A DNA stretch of 56,000 nt from Mesostigma viride (taxonomy: Eukaryota > Streptophyta > Mesostigmatophyceae > Mesostigmatales > Mesostigmataceae): NCBI GenBank assembly GCA_009746045.1, contig RPFO01000310.1, positions 4,408,817 to 4,464,816 on the forward strand, written 5' to 3'. The translations under genes and the position numbers were made by a program. Each line of letters starts with the position of its first letter. Positions within the stretch are counted from its first letter, which is position 1. Shown piece by piece: positions 19,563 through 29,960 of the stretch. The notes under the pieces are model-generated. The model was not told where the DNA came from. It saw only the letters and a list, made by a program, of their open reading frames with translations, and ran no database searches.

Positions 19563-20635
19563 ATGATATTCTTATTTACTCTCCTGATTTTGAAACGCAC
19601 CTACGTGATTTAAAGAAAGTATTAGAAATAATGGCTGAAAATTCTTTGTGGGCGCGCCGTGCTAAAGTTCGTTCGGGTAGGAGTGTCCCATTTTTAGGGC
19701 ACGTTCTGTCAGATGCCGGGGTCGCTACCGACCCGGATAAAACTAAGTCAATTCAGGAATGGCCTACTCCTACCGACGTTAAAGGTGTACGTAGTTTCCT
19801 AGGAATTGCTTCTTACTATAGGCGTTTTATCCCGCGTTTCGCAACTATAGCAGCCCCTATTAATCATTTATTAAAGAAGGATATCCCCTTTGTTTGGAGT
19901 AGTGAGTGTCAGTCGGCTTTTCAGTGCCTAAAATCCCTACTCCTTTCCCCTCCTGTACTCATCCTACCGGATACTACTAAACCCTTTGTTGTGGCTACAG
20001 ATGCTAGTAAAGTAGCTATAGGTGGTGTCCTTCTCCAGGATCAGGGTCAGGGCTTACAGCCAATTGAGTATATCTCTAGGACAATGCTCCCTGCGGAGCG
20101 TAACTATCCCGTCCACCAGCAGGAACTCTTAGCTGTGGTGTATTGTTGCCACGCGTGGCAGCACTTCCTTAAAGGTGCTCAATTTGATGTCTGCCTGAAT
20201 GAACCCTGTGAGCTAGATCCTTATAGGTTAGTTATCCAAACGGATCATCGTCCCCTTACCCATCTTCTCTCCCAACCCAACCTTACCCCTCGGCAAGCGC
20301 GCTGGATGGAATTTTTAGCACAGTTTTCCCCTTTTAAACTTCAGTATGTCAAGGGTGTAGATAACATAGTACCAGATGCACTCTCTCGTCGTGCAGACTA
20401 TTCCTTCTTCGAGGACCTTGATGTTCTCAATACTACTCTAGTTCCTACTACTATGGGTGTAACCCCTTATGGTGAACTACCTGATGATGATTCCTATGCC
20501 TACCTCTTTCATACAGCTGTTCGCATGCCTGATCTCCTTTCTCACGTAGGACTCTCTCTCCCGTGTGAGGCCCTTCCTGTGGCCTCGGTGGGGGGGAGGG
20601 GAAAAATAAAATTTCTATACCGCTTAGCCATATAG
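19556..20635 (+). CDS. pol: Pol part 2: RT C-terminal half and RNase H
   Basis: The catalytic box YLDDILIYS lies at 19556-19582 in this frame, and an open frame with a start-like codon continues from 19631. Next come the RT thumb/connection (FLGHVLSDAGVATDP, RSFLGIASYYRRFIP) and RNase H with its acidic residues in TDASKVAIGG, HQQELLAV, TDHRPLTHLL and PDALSRRA. A Cys-containing insert (residues about 187-200) separates part of RNase H. The frame ends at 20635 soon after a second G-rich run (20589-20600). The integrase follows in another frame after about 100 bp with stops, so the junction is broken here too. Confidence 0.88.
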   Translation, partial: YLDDILIYSPDFETHLRDLKKVLEIMAENSLWARRAKVRSGRSVPFLGHVLSDAGVATDPDKTKSIQEWPTPTDVKGVRSFLGIASYYRRFIPRFATIAAPINHLLKKDIPFVWSSECQSAFQCLKSLLLSPPVLILPDTTKPFVVATDASKVAIGGVLLQDQGQGLQPIEYISRTMLPAERNYPVHQQELLAVVYCCHAWQHFLKGAQFDVCLNEPCELDPYRLVIQTDHRPLTHLLSQPNLTPRQARWMEFLAQFSPFKLQYVKGVDNIVPDALSRRADYSFFEDLDVLNTTLVPTTMGVTPYGELPDDDSYAYLFHTAVRMPDLLSHVGLSLPCEALPVASVGGRGKIKFLYRLAI

Positions 20636-20744
20636 CGACTAGGTCAGGAAAGTCTTATGAAAACGTAGTCCCCTAGGACCTCCCCTTCTCTTCGGCAAGG
20701 CGGTAGGAGATCTCTTTAAACCTGTTCTGGATACTTCTGTAGCG

Positions 20745-21709
20745 ATGCCTACCTCTGATCTTGAACGCCTTATTAGTAGATTTACGGCCACTGAGCCGGA
20801 AGCATTAGCTGCCATTGCTGCACATCCCCAACAATTAGGCAAGCACCCTTGTAAATTTGTAGGTGGGTTTTTATATGTGCAGATAGCAGATTCTCCCCCT
20901 CAATGGCGCCTGTATGTCCCTCCTATCTGTCGCTCCTCCTTGCTCTTTGAGTTGCATGACTTAGCTGCTCATCAGGGTGGTAAACGGGTACGGGACCTAG
21001 TAGCCCGCTCTTATTACTGGCCTTCCCTTTATAAGGATGTGGATGAGTATGTTAGAACTTGTCAATCTTGCCAGGAAATGAAACCCAATAATGTAGGACA
21101 GATAGCAGAACCTAGGACCTTGCCTGACCCTATCATGCCTTGGGATTCTATCATGATGGATTTTGTAGGACCTTTTAGAAAGAATGATAGGGGCAATGCC
21201 CAAATCCTTGTGTTCATAGATCGTTTTACTCGTATGTGCCATCTTGTGCCGTGTCCTTTAGAACTCACCGCACGTGATTGCGCACGCCTATACCTCAATA
21301 ATGTATATAGATATCATGGATTGAGTAGGCAGTTTATTAGTGATAAGGATAAATTATTTACCTCAGATTTTTGGCAGCAGTTTTTCGCTGCCATCGGTAC
21401 CAAGGTTACCTACGGTACTGCCTACCACTCCTCCTCCTCTCATTTAGTAGAGCGTCTTAATAGAGTAGTAGAAGAAGCGCTTAGGCACTATGTTAATGGC
21501 TCGGGTAGTGATTGGGAGGATTATTTATGTTTGGTAGAGTTCTCCCTCAACAATTGTCCCCAAGCTGCGCATGGATATACGCCCTTCTTCTTAGATACTG
21601 GTAGACAGCCCCTTACTACCCCTACCTCGCTCTTAGCTAGTCCTCTACGGGACAAGGATGATGTGTCCCGAGATACTGTAGAAGGTGTACAGTCCCTGCC
21701 AGCCGTTAA
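20745..21709 (+). CDS. pol: Integrase, interrupted by TTAA element F
   Basis: The zinc-binding HHCC region (ELHDLAAHQGGKRVRDLV and CQSCQEM) is followed by the catalytic core: Asp in IMMDFVGPF, Asp in FISDKDKLF, and Glu in VERLNRVVEEALRHY, giving the D,D-35-E pattern. YHSSSSHLVERLNR replaces the common YHPQTDGQ-type motif. The open frame runs to 21857, but element sequence begins at 21710, so the last about 49 codons are foreign. The integrase C-terminal part resumes at 30043. The two parts differ by one base in phase after removal of F and one TTAA, so an extra frame break lies near this junction. Confidence 0.88.
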
Positions 21710-21739
21710 GAATGTACTCCAGCACAAGTACATTTTGAG

Positions 21740-22468
21740 TTTTTCCAAGTTTCTTGTTTTTTGCTTGTTTCAAGTTCAGTTTTGCATAAAACGTGTCCCC
21801 ATAGCCCCTGGATCTCATCTGGAGGTAGTTGAACTAGTATATGCTACAATATACTAGGTTGTACTATTTTCTACTACATTTATACTATAATGTACTAAAT
21901 TGAACTACATCTGAACTAAATGTAACTGTGATTGATGCCCCTGTAACGTCTCCCAATGCTCGATAACAGGTCTGGCCACCATTGGTGACCTCCTAGAGCC
22001 ATTCACAGCTGCATTTCGTGGATCACCGCACAAAAAAAAATGTTGTACTTAGCCTTATCAACATGGGAATGAGGGCTTTGGTGTGCAAACATGCATGTGT
22101 GCTAAAAATTGGACATTCTGACACTGCGCGAGAGTCTGGTAATACTTAAGCACTTCAGGTCATGATCGAAGTATAGAATGAACTGATGCAAGCAATCAAG
22201 CATTATGCAAGGAATGGAATGCTGCGATGAATTTTAGCAGTAATACTTGCAACTAGGGAACACACGATAAAGTCACGAATCTGACATGCATTGTGCCGTC
22301 ATGGCACATGCATGAACACGTACACGAACAGAGGATCACGCGGACGCCCACGTGCACGCGCATGGCAATGCCAATGCCCCCCCCCCACACACACACAAGC
22401 CCCAACTCCAAACATTGCACCAATCACCCACCCACCCAAACCCAACCCCAGCCCCCCTGACCCCCCCA
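21740..22468. other. Left subterminal region of element F
   Basis: AT-rich, with ACTAAATTGAACTACATC-type short repeats at 21830-21925. No gene recognised. Confidence 0.4.
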
Positions 22469-23760
22469 ACGCCCATGCACACGCCCATGCCCCCGCCCCC
22501 GCCCCCGCCCCCGCCCCGCCCCCGCCCCCGCCCCCGCCCCGCCCCCGCCCCCCCCGCCCCGCCCCGCCCCCGCCCCCGCCCCGCCCCGCCCGCCCCGCCC
22601 CCGCCCCCGCCCCCGCCCCGCCCCGCCCCCGCCCCCGCCCCCGCCCCGCCCCCGCCCCCGCCCCCGCCCCGCCCCCGCCCCCGCCCCGCCCCCGCCCCGC
22701 CCCGCCCCCGCCCCCGCCCCGCCCCGCCCCCGCCCCCGCCCCCGCCCATGCCCATGCCCCTGCCCCCGCACCCGCCCATTCTCACCCACGCCCACGCCCA
22801 CGCCCACGCCCACGCCCATGCCCACGCCCACGCCCACGCCCACGCCCACGCCCACGCCCACGCCCACGCCCACGCCCACGCCCACGCCCACGCCCACGCC
22901 CACGCCCACGCCCACGCCCACGCCCACGCCCACGCCCACGCCCACGCCCACGCCCACGCCCACGCCCACGCCCACGCCCACGCCCACGCCCACGCCCCCG
23001 CTACGCCCACCCTAGCCTCACCCCTACTCCAAGCCACAATTATACCCAAAGCCACAGCCAGAAGTAGAGCGCAGCTGCAACAATAGCAGATGTAGCTGAG
23101 ACACACACCTACCCACGCCAACGCCCACGCCCACGCCCACGCCCACGCCTACGCCCATGCCCACGCCCACGCCCACGCCCACGCCCACGCCCACGCCCAC
23201 GCCCACGCCCATGCCCACGCCCACGCCCACGCCCACGCCCACGCCCACGCCCACGCCCACGCCCACGCCCACGCCCACGCCCACGCCCACGCCCACGCCC
23301 ACGCCCACGCCCCCACGCCCACGCCCACGCCCACGCCCACGCCCACGCCCACGCCCACGCCCACGCCCACGCCCACGCCCACGCCCACGCCCACGCCCCC
23401 ACCCACACCCACGCCCACGCCCACGCCCACGCCCACGCCCACGCCCACGCCCACACCCACGCCCACGCCCACGCCCACACCCACACCCACGCCCACGCCC
23501 ACACCCACGCCCACGCCCACGCCCACTCCCACGCCCACTCCCACGCCTACGCCCACGCCCACGCCCACGCCCACGCCCACGCCCACGCCCACGCCCATGC
23601 CAACGCCCACGCCCACGCCCACGCCCACGCCCACGCCCACGCCCACGCCCACGCCCACGCCCACACCCACGCCCACGCCCACGCCCACGCCCACGCCCAC
23701 GCCCGCGCCCATGCCCACGCTCACGCCCACGCCCACGCCCACGCCCGCGCCTGCGCCCAC
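22469..23760 (+). repeat. Hexamer arrays: CCCCCG/CCCGCC block, then (CCCACG)n in two blocks
   Basis: 22469-22785 is C5G/C4G-type, 22786-23003 is almost pure CCCACG, and 23110-23757 is CCCACG with occasional variants. A non-repeat segment with CCTAGCCTCACCCCTACTCC lies after both CCCACG blocks (23005-23110 and 23758-23870), so array plus flank was duplicated as a unit. Long open frames in all phases are by-products of the repeat. Confidence 0.9.
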
Positions 23761-24028
23761 CCTAGCCTCACCCCTACTCCAAGCCACAAATGCACCGTAA
23801 GCCACAGCCAGAAGTACAGCACAGCAGCGACAATGGCAGACTTAGCCCAGACACACACCTACCCACATCAATGCCCCTGCCCAGAGACTCGCGGCCTCAT
23901 CCCACCCCCCTGCACGAACAGTTCCCAAACAAAAGAAAAGGCAAACAAAAGGAACAAGAGTAGCAAGCTGCATTGCGAGCACATATGCCAGTTCTGGTGC
24001 ACATGCCAGGCCGAAAGCAACTCATGAT

Positions 24029-24725
24029 TGCCCCTGCCCCTGCCCCTGCCCCTGCCCCTGCCCCTGCCCCTGCCCCTGCCCCTGCCCCTGCCCCTGCCCC
24101 TGCCCCTGCCCCTGCCCCTGCCCCTGCCCCTGCCCCTGCTCCTGCCCCTGCCATCACCATTCTAACCACCACACATTACGAAAAGCAAGAAGAAATTATA
24201 ATAATAATAAGAAATAAGAAGAAGAAGAAATAATAATAATAAACAAGCACAAAGTTGACTGCACATGCGACTGTACCAGTAGGCACGTAGCAAATTTTAG
24301 CTGCAGCTTCAATTTCAACTTCATTGCAATTGCAAGTGTGACTGCATGTGTAATTGCACTACCAATGCCTAATGCCCACTGCATGTGCCCAGTGCGAATG
24401 CTATTCAAAAGCAACATGCAATCGAAATTACAGCTGAAGCCGGCTATTGACAAAGATATTTAAAGCAGTTGTTAACTACAGAGACCCAATGAAAATGCAA
24501 ATGCAATGAACAAGCAACAGAAGTTGAAGCCACTGCCACTCTACCTGCCGACAGTAACACCACCGCCAGCACCCACTCATATCCCAACGACAAGGAAATA
24601 GAATTGCCCAAAGCCAGACATACATTGGGACGCATAAGCAAACGGCAACGCAAGCGCACATGCAAATGTATACGCAAAGGCAAAGGCAAAGGCAAACGCA
24701 AACGCAAACGCAAACGCAAGCTTGT
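24029..24725 (+). repeat. Further short tandem repeats in element F
   Basis: (CCCCTG)n at 24031-24152, AATAAT/AAGAAG-rich DNA at 24191-24243 and GCAAAC/GCAAAG hexamers at about 24640-24720, separated by unassigned sequence. Confidence 0.8.
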
Positions 24726-25344
24726 CATGTACCTACGCTTAACTGCAAACGCAAACTGTGCACGAAGCAAAAAGATTGGATGGCCAAGATCATGGCAAAT
24801 ACGAGGGCCGAAAACAATCCAACTTCATCTAAATGTCCGAAATCCTCACGACGTTTCGATGCGCGCTTGAATGTCGAAGGCCTGCGCCGATTATCGATCA
24901 TAAGTCGAATGTGTAATTGTCGGCTTATGAGAACTGCTTTGCGACAGTATCACGTCAGGCCGTTCCTGTGCAGCCATTTTCCCTGTGCAGCGGGTGGACA
25001 ACGTTCACTTTCCGCATTATTCATGGCTATCGAAGTTAATTCTTACCGACCCCGGCTGCCATGGCCACTGGCCACGCATATCAAGTTCAGGTATTCCCGA
25101 CCTGTAGCGCAGCAGATTTCTGTCGGAAGGCATCCTAAGCATCGTGATAAAAGAAATCCGAACAATAGACATTCATGCTGCATCTAAGGACATTATGGCA
25201 TTTGTATATACTGCAAGTACATGTATCGACATTGCCGTGATTGCTAACCCCGACTCACCATGAACAGGAACTTTCCCTCTGCCTCCATGAAATGTACTTC
25301 GTGAAATGTACTGTAATACATATGATGTACTACGATGATAATCA
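24726..25344 (+). other. Unassigned region with a possible open frame
   Basis: A 175-codon frame (24660-25187) starts in the GCAAAC repeat and continues through unique sequence (MAKIMANTRAENNPTSSKCP). I recognise no domain and give it little weight. AAATGTACT words begin at about 25292. Confidence 0.25.
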
Positions 25345-25959
25345 TCCCAGCAAAGCCATAGCACACCTTCCGTTTCGACCGCCATGTCGGCCACTAGTCC
25401 GGATAGCTCAATGTGCACCTGACCTTGACACTAATCGCACAAACAGCCACAATTTTGCAAGCAAGAAGACATGGCTACCTCGGCATTTCATGAAATGTAC
25501 TTCTTGAAATGCATTTCGTGAAATGTACTAAGGAACGTGATTGGCCGGCGTTCGCTCGCCAAATCTCGCAAAATGTACTAAGGCACGTGATTGGTCCCGC
25601 AAAATGTACTAAGGAACGTGATTGGCCGGCGAAGATTCTGTTTGCTGCAATTAAAATTCCCTACAGAATCTTCGCCGGCCAATCACGTTCCTTAGTACAT
25701 TTTGCGGGACCAATCACGTGCCTTAGTACATTTTGCGAGATTTGGCGAGCGAACGCCGGCCAATCACGTTCCTTAGTACATTTCACGAAATGCATTTCAC
25801 GAAGTACATTTCATGAAATGCCGAGGTAGCCATGTCTTCTTGCTTGCAAAATTGTGGCTGTTTGTGCGATTAGTGTCAAGGTCAGGTGCACATTGAGCTA
25901 TCCGGACTAGTGGCCGACATGGCGGTCGAAACGGAAGGTGTGCTATGGCTTTGCTGGGA
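25345..25959. repeat. Perfect inverted repeat, 297-bp arms, 21-bp spacer
   Basis: Left arm 25345-25641 and right arm 25663-25959 are reverse complements by eye, around a spacer (25642-25662) that contains TTAA. Each arm carries several GCAAAATGTACTAAGG and GAAATGTACTT words, the same motif as AAGTACATTTTGCG at the ends of element F, each paired with GGAACGTGATTGG. It would form a very stable hairpin in single-stranded DNA or RNA. Confidence 0.92.
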
Positions 25960-26128
25960 CATAATCGTGGCTATCTGCTTCCTGGCTTTCGCTATCATGG
26001 TGATGGGACACCATGGGAAGCGCAAGTTCGCAGCCATAGTGCTAAGCGGCAGCACCCATGCCGGCAGCCTAGTGACCGACGAGACGTTCGACTGTGAGTG
26101 CGGCCGTCGAGTGCATGAAGCCCATTAG
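25886..26128 (+). CDS. Unrecognised small protein with a membrane-like segment
   Basis: 80 codons. The first 25 residues (MHIELSGLVADMAVETEGVL) are encoded inside the right palindrome arm, so the left arm encodes the same N-terminus on the other strand. A hydrophobic stretch DIIVAICFLAFAIMVMG could span a membrane, followed by a basic KRKFAA. A GTGAGT at 26094-26099 may be a splice donor near its end. No family recognised. It may be an exon, a capture, or not a gene. Confidence 0.3.
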   Translation: MHIELSGLVADMAVETEGVLWLCWDIIVAICFLAFAIMVMGHHGKRKFAAIVLSGSTHAGSLVTDETFDCECGRRVHEAH

Positions 26129-26399
26129 AATATCACATCTCCAGGCATTGCGAAGCGCCTGGTTTTCGCCCGGGCGGAAGCAAGAGGACAGGAAGGCGGC
26201 GATAAAGCAGCAGCTGCACCAGGGGGGGTACGACGCCATAACCACGATGTCGTCATCTACTCGTCACAAGTTCGTTCATGGCGCTGGTTTTCGGTTCGTT
26301 TCGACGGGGGAGTCAAGGATATGAACATAGGGTTTGTGACCCCTTTTCACTTTCGCGTTTCACTTTCGAGGCGGCCTTCAGGCACTGCCTGAAAATTAG

Positions 26400-26543
26400 C
26401 AACCACGTTTGGAACTCTTCGGACCACCTGTGAAACTAATCACATTTGATGATGTGCTGGCGGGCCTGGGCATCGCATTTGAGCATTACTTCGAGCAGGG
26501 CTCAACAAGCTCGATTCGCCAACTCAACCCGAAGAAGCCCTAA
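26400..26543 (+). CDS. Possible terminal exon in element F
   Basis: After an AG at 26398-26399, a frame reads QPRLELFGPPVKLITFDDVL and ends at a TAA (26541-26543). Codon use and composition look coding. There is no start codon, so it would need splicing from upstream. Phase does not match the 26094 donor. Confidence 0.25.
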   Translation, partial: QPRLELFGPPVKLITFDDVLAGLGIAFEHYFEQGSTSSIRQLNPKKP

Positions 26544-26786
26544 GCTGCGGTAAGACATATATTTGTGTGGATGGCTCTTGATATCATGCTGAATTTCTAG
26601 ACTTCTCTAGGTGGACAGTTCATGTGCAGCCATACAGGTCATCCATGTGTGTTTTAACCATGTTGCATGTGCCACAGATATCATGAGCAGTATTTACTAA
26701 GTGTGCTGGAGTCGTTGTTGCATGCTTGTTGTATTTCACAGTTCACGCCTGCATGAACGCATCGTTGATACTAATGATTATTCATA

Positions 26787-27231
26787 TTGCATGACTGTTC
26801 TATTGGGGACGCCGCGCTTGATGTCACAACGTGGCTGAAAGGGTGCATCCACCGCGACTTTGGCCGGTGGGTGAAATCGATGGACGCATTTCCGAAGAAG
26901 CCAGCCGCGGGCCACACCCATGGCGCGGGCGGGGCGCGGGCGGGGGCGGGGGCGGGGGAGAAGGCGCGGGTGCGGGCGCGGGCGCCACCCAAGGCGCGGG
27001 CGCGGGCGCGGGCCCGGGCGGGGGCGGGGGCGCAGGCGCCGGCGCGGGTGCGGGCGCGGGCGCCACCCAAGGCGCGCGCGCGGGCGCGGGCGGGGGTGGG
27101 GGCGCAGGCGCCGGCGCGGGTGCGGGCGCGGGCGCCACCGCCGACTTGGATGATGAGCCAGCAACCGAAGCCAAGAGGGAGAGGCACCGCTCTTCGAAGG
27201 TGTTCGATCTCGAAGTGTTTTGGGGCCGGAT
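26787..27231 (+). pseudogene. N-terminal part of the element F gene, Gly/Ala-repeat region with frame changes
   Basis: Frame one from 26787 reads ALDVTTWLKGCIHRDFGRWV before entering a GGCGCGGGC repeat (26926-27135, Gly-Ala-rich). After the repeat the sensible reading is in another frame (TADLDDEPATEAKRERHRSS, KVFDLEVFWG) and stops at 27235, while a third frame continues from 27232. Either introns or two indels lie here. Together with the next two entries it appears to be one gene of about 580 codons. Confidence 0.4.
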
Positions 27232-27951
27232 ATGACCGTGTATGTCCGCTGGCGCCTAGCCGCATCGGAGACGTTGGTAAATGCACCGGTGAACAAGTGG
27301 CAGCCCACAGGGCCTAATGGCGAGGCTTGTGACGGGGTCACGCCCATTGGGTACACCCCGCAGGGAGATCCTGTCTATGGGTGCCTCCTCATAGAGCGTG
27401 GCAAGGCCCCCAAAGGAAGTCCTGGTCTAGTGCTGCTTTTTGAATGGGACGAGGGCGGTGCCAGGAGATGTACCTGCGCTAGCCTTCACAGCCTTTTTCC
27501 TGACATCGTCGCCGCTGAGAAGCAGCAGTTGCTGGACGGATGGATTGAGCAGGTGCCAAAGTCCGTGGAGGATGTGCGTGCCAACAACGAGAATCTGTTC
27601 GACATCATGGAGCAAAAGCTCAAAGAGAAGCGTGAACTGCAAGCGAACAAGGCGGTACCCTTACCGCTGCGATCTGCAGGCGACCAGTCGGTTGCGCGGG
27701 CAACACGAGCACTGAGGCTGCCCATAAAACAAGTCATCTCACACGTCGCTTGCCCTGCCCGCGAGATTCAAGCGCAGATCAACCGCGCATGTGCGCCCGC
27801 TGCGCGAGGGAGCACATCAACGGCAACGCCCGCTTTGCGCACACTGATTTCCGGCAGGCACACCTTCAAGGTGAATGGAAGCCTCATACGACGCGGCGGC
27901 CTACTCGTTGTTAAGCGGCCAGCCGTCACCTGCGGGCAGGGAATGCCGTAA
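27232..27951 (+). CDS. Unrecognised element F protein, first long open part
   Basis: About 239 codons from ATG 27232. It opens MTVYVRWRLAASETLV, then PIGYTPQGDPVYGCLLIERG, LVLLFEWDEGGARRCTC and a helical, charged middle (AEKQQLLDGWIEQVPKSVED, MEQKLKEKRELQANK). It ends GRHTFKVNGSLIRRGGLLVV… and a TAA at 27949-27951. No DDE/D transposase pattern, helicase or nuclease motif was found. The next open frame is in the same phase 10 bp downstream, so the TAA may be a premature stop inside one protein. The β-rich short segments could be SH3/BAH-like, but this is a guess. Confidence 0.5.
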   Translation: MTVYVRWRLAASETLVNAPVNKWQPTGPNGEACDGVTPIGYTPQGDPVYGCLLIERGKAPKGSPGLVLLFEWDEGGARRCTCASLHSLFPDIVAAEKQQLLDGWIEQVPKSVEDVRANNENLFDIMEQKLKEKRELQANKAVPLPLRSAGDQSVARATRALRLPIKQVISHVACPAREIQAQINRACAPAARGSTSTATPALRTLISGRHTFKVNGSLIRRGGLLVVKRPAVTCGQGMP

Positions 27952-27960
27952 GCACCACAC

Positions 27961-28569
27961 ATGCTGGTGAAGGTCCTTGATCTGAAAGGCGATCGCACGG
28001 AGCGTGACAGCATTGTCGCCTCTCCTTACTACGCACCGTCGTGGACGGGCCAGTTTTCTAGAGTGACATTAGGTGGCGGCAGCGCAGGGATGACGGTCCC
28101 CATTTCTGATGTACACCTGCAGCACTGGACAGTGGGCGGTACGGCAGAGGTGCACCAGCCTGAGCTGATCAGTACCGGCAAACTGTCAGCTGCCACGGTG
28201 GCGGCGTTGAAAGAGCACCCGCAGATTGACTTTGAGCATTACAAGACTGCCACCGCCGCCAGGGCAGCAGCAAAGGATGACTGCAATGCCTACTTTGCCG
28301 AGCATGGAGCACGTGCGCTTATCGGGATGCGCCTGTGTGCCCTGTTTCCGGGGACAGCGAGGAAGAGGGAGCGCTTCCATGGCTGGGTCACTAAGGTTCA
28401 GGAAAGGGGAGGTCACCTGCTCATCAAGGCGATGTGGGCTGATGGGCAGGACTATCATGCCCTGGCGGAGGTGACGCAGTTCGTGTGCGGCTGCCCACAC
28501 CCAGTCGAGGCATTTGGCCGCGCTCGCTTCTTTCCACAGGAGCTAGGCTGGCACCGTGAACGCAGGTGA
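27961..28569 (+). CDS. Unrecognised element F protein, second long open part
   Basis: 202 codons, in phase with the preceding frame across a single stop. It begins MLVKVLDLKGDRTERDSIVA, with SPYYAPSWTGQFSRVTLGGG, a helical part (AATVAALKEHPQIDFEHYK), and a β-rich end GMRLCALFPGTARKR, FHGWVTKVQERGGHLLIKAM, WADGQDYHALAEVTQF. This last pattern resembles chromatin-reader β-barrels (Tudor/chromo-like) in style only. A shifted frame after 28569 encodes an acidic Glu/Gly tail (28600-28795), possibly the original C-terminus. Confidence 0.5.
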   Translation: MLVKVLDLKGDRTERDSIVASPYYAPSWTGQFSRVTLGGGSAGMTVPISDVHLQHWTVGGTAEVHQPELISTGKLSAATVAALKEHPQIDFEHYKTATAARAAAKDDCNAYFAEHGARALIGMRLCALFPGTARKRERFHGWVTKVQERGGHLLIKAMWADGQDYHALAEVTQFVCGCPHPVEAFGRARFFPQELGWHRERR

Positions 28570-28599
28570 TGGCACCCACATAGACGATGCCGTCCCTGC

Positions 28600-28800
28600 T
28601 GTGCACAGTGACAGTGAAGGCGGGGAGGAGGAGGAAGAGGGAGAGGAAGAGGGGGAGGAAGAGGGGGAGGAGGAGGGGGAGGAGGGGGAGAGGGGGAGGG
28701 AGAGGGGAGGGAGAATGGGAGGGGGAGGGGGAGGAGGAAGAGGGAGAGGGAGACGGAGAGGAGGATGCGGAATGGGAGCCGGGGATGACTGGTAGATGAG
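28600..28800 (+). repeat. Purine-rich GAGGAGGAAGAGG repeat
   Basis: GGA/GAG repeats, encoding Glu/Gly-rich or Arg/Gly-rich stretches depending on frame. It lies just after the end of the 27961-28569 open frame. Confidence 0.8.
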
Positions 28801-29184
28801 ACGGTGCCATCTACCGGCGCATGGAATGAAGTGGTACACAAGTTTACTCATGGTTATCGGCAAGTAGAGCATGCACGCCTGGCCTAGTTGCATCAATGAG
28901 TTGAGTTTGGAGAGGCTGCATTTTGCTTGGATGAAGAATGTGTTAGCATGGCCAAACTTTTATGGCTTGTAGCCAAATCCTCTTGGGGTATGCAGTGTAC
29001 TAGCGGTGTGCAATTGCGAGGATTCCTGTCTTGTAGCGATGTGGCCTCTCACCCTGCAGCCTGGTAGATGTGTTGGCATGCAGCCACCCATCATGGGTCA
29101 TCCGATCTGGTGTGATTTGCATTTGCACACCTTGTATTAAGGCCATGATTTAATATTGTCTTGTTATTTTTAATGTGTATATGC
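28801..29184. other. Unassigned, AT-rich
   Basis: No gene or repeat recognised. This is probably the 3' region of the element F gene. Confidence 0.4.
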
Positions 29185-29960
29185 GAAAAGAGGCATAATC
29201 TGCTCATATATAGTGCTAGCAAATGTCACTACCTTTACCTATGCCTGACCTTACAAGTTGAGGATGGTCTAATGTAGTGGCAAACAGGTTATTTACAACA
29301 ATTCACAGTTTTCTGACATAGTTTGAGGCAACTATACTTACCAAAATGCTTGAAAAAGGCAAAAATTGCACCATTTATGCTAGCAAACGTCACTATTTTG
29401 AGATCAAACTGGGCCCAAACTTGGCCCATGGTCTAATCTAGTGGTGTTTAGGTTGCTTCCAACATTTCATAGCTTTCTGACATAGTTTGATATTGTGTAG
29501 TAGCTTACACTGAGCAAAATGCTTGAAAATGGCAAAAAATGCACCATTTATGCTAGCAAACGTCACTATTTTGACATCAAGCTGAGCCCAAACTTGGCCC
29601 ATGGTCTATTCTAGTTGTTTAGGTTGCTTCCAATATTTCATAGCTTTATGACGTAGTTTGATATTGTTTAGTAGCTTACACTGAGCAAAATGCTTGAAAA
29701 TGGCAAAAAATGCAGTATTTATGCTAGCAAACGTCACTATTTTGAGTTCAGATTGACCCCAAACTTTGTGCATGGTCTATTCTAGTGGTAATTAGGTTGC
29801 TTGCAAATATCCATGATGGTTTGACGTGATTTAGTACTGTTTCCTATTTATTACTATTTAATTTAATTTAAAATGACAAAAATGTACCTGTATTGCTAGC
29901 AAATGTCACCAAGATGACGTCCGATCGATACCAAACTTTGTACGAGGTCTATTTTGGTTG
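29185..29960 (+). repeat. Tandem repeat of about 171 bp near the right end of element F
   Basis: The anchor TATGCTAGCAAACGTCACTA recurs with GCTAGC at 29215, 29379, 29552, 29723 and 29895, spacings of 164, 173, 171 and 172 bp. Other shared blocks are GAGCAAAATGCTTGAAAATG, CTTGGCCCATGGTCTA and TTTAGGTTGCTTCCAA. The middle units are most alike and the outer ones diverged. Confidence 0.88.

Noticed and set aside
22291-23805. Several 190-260 codon open frames on both strands
   Set aside because: They are translations of hexamer arrays, open in most frames because the repeat length is a multiple of three and lacks stops.
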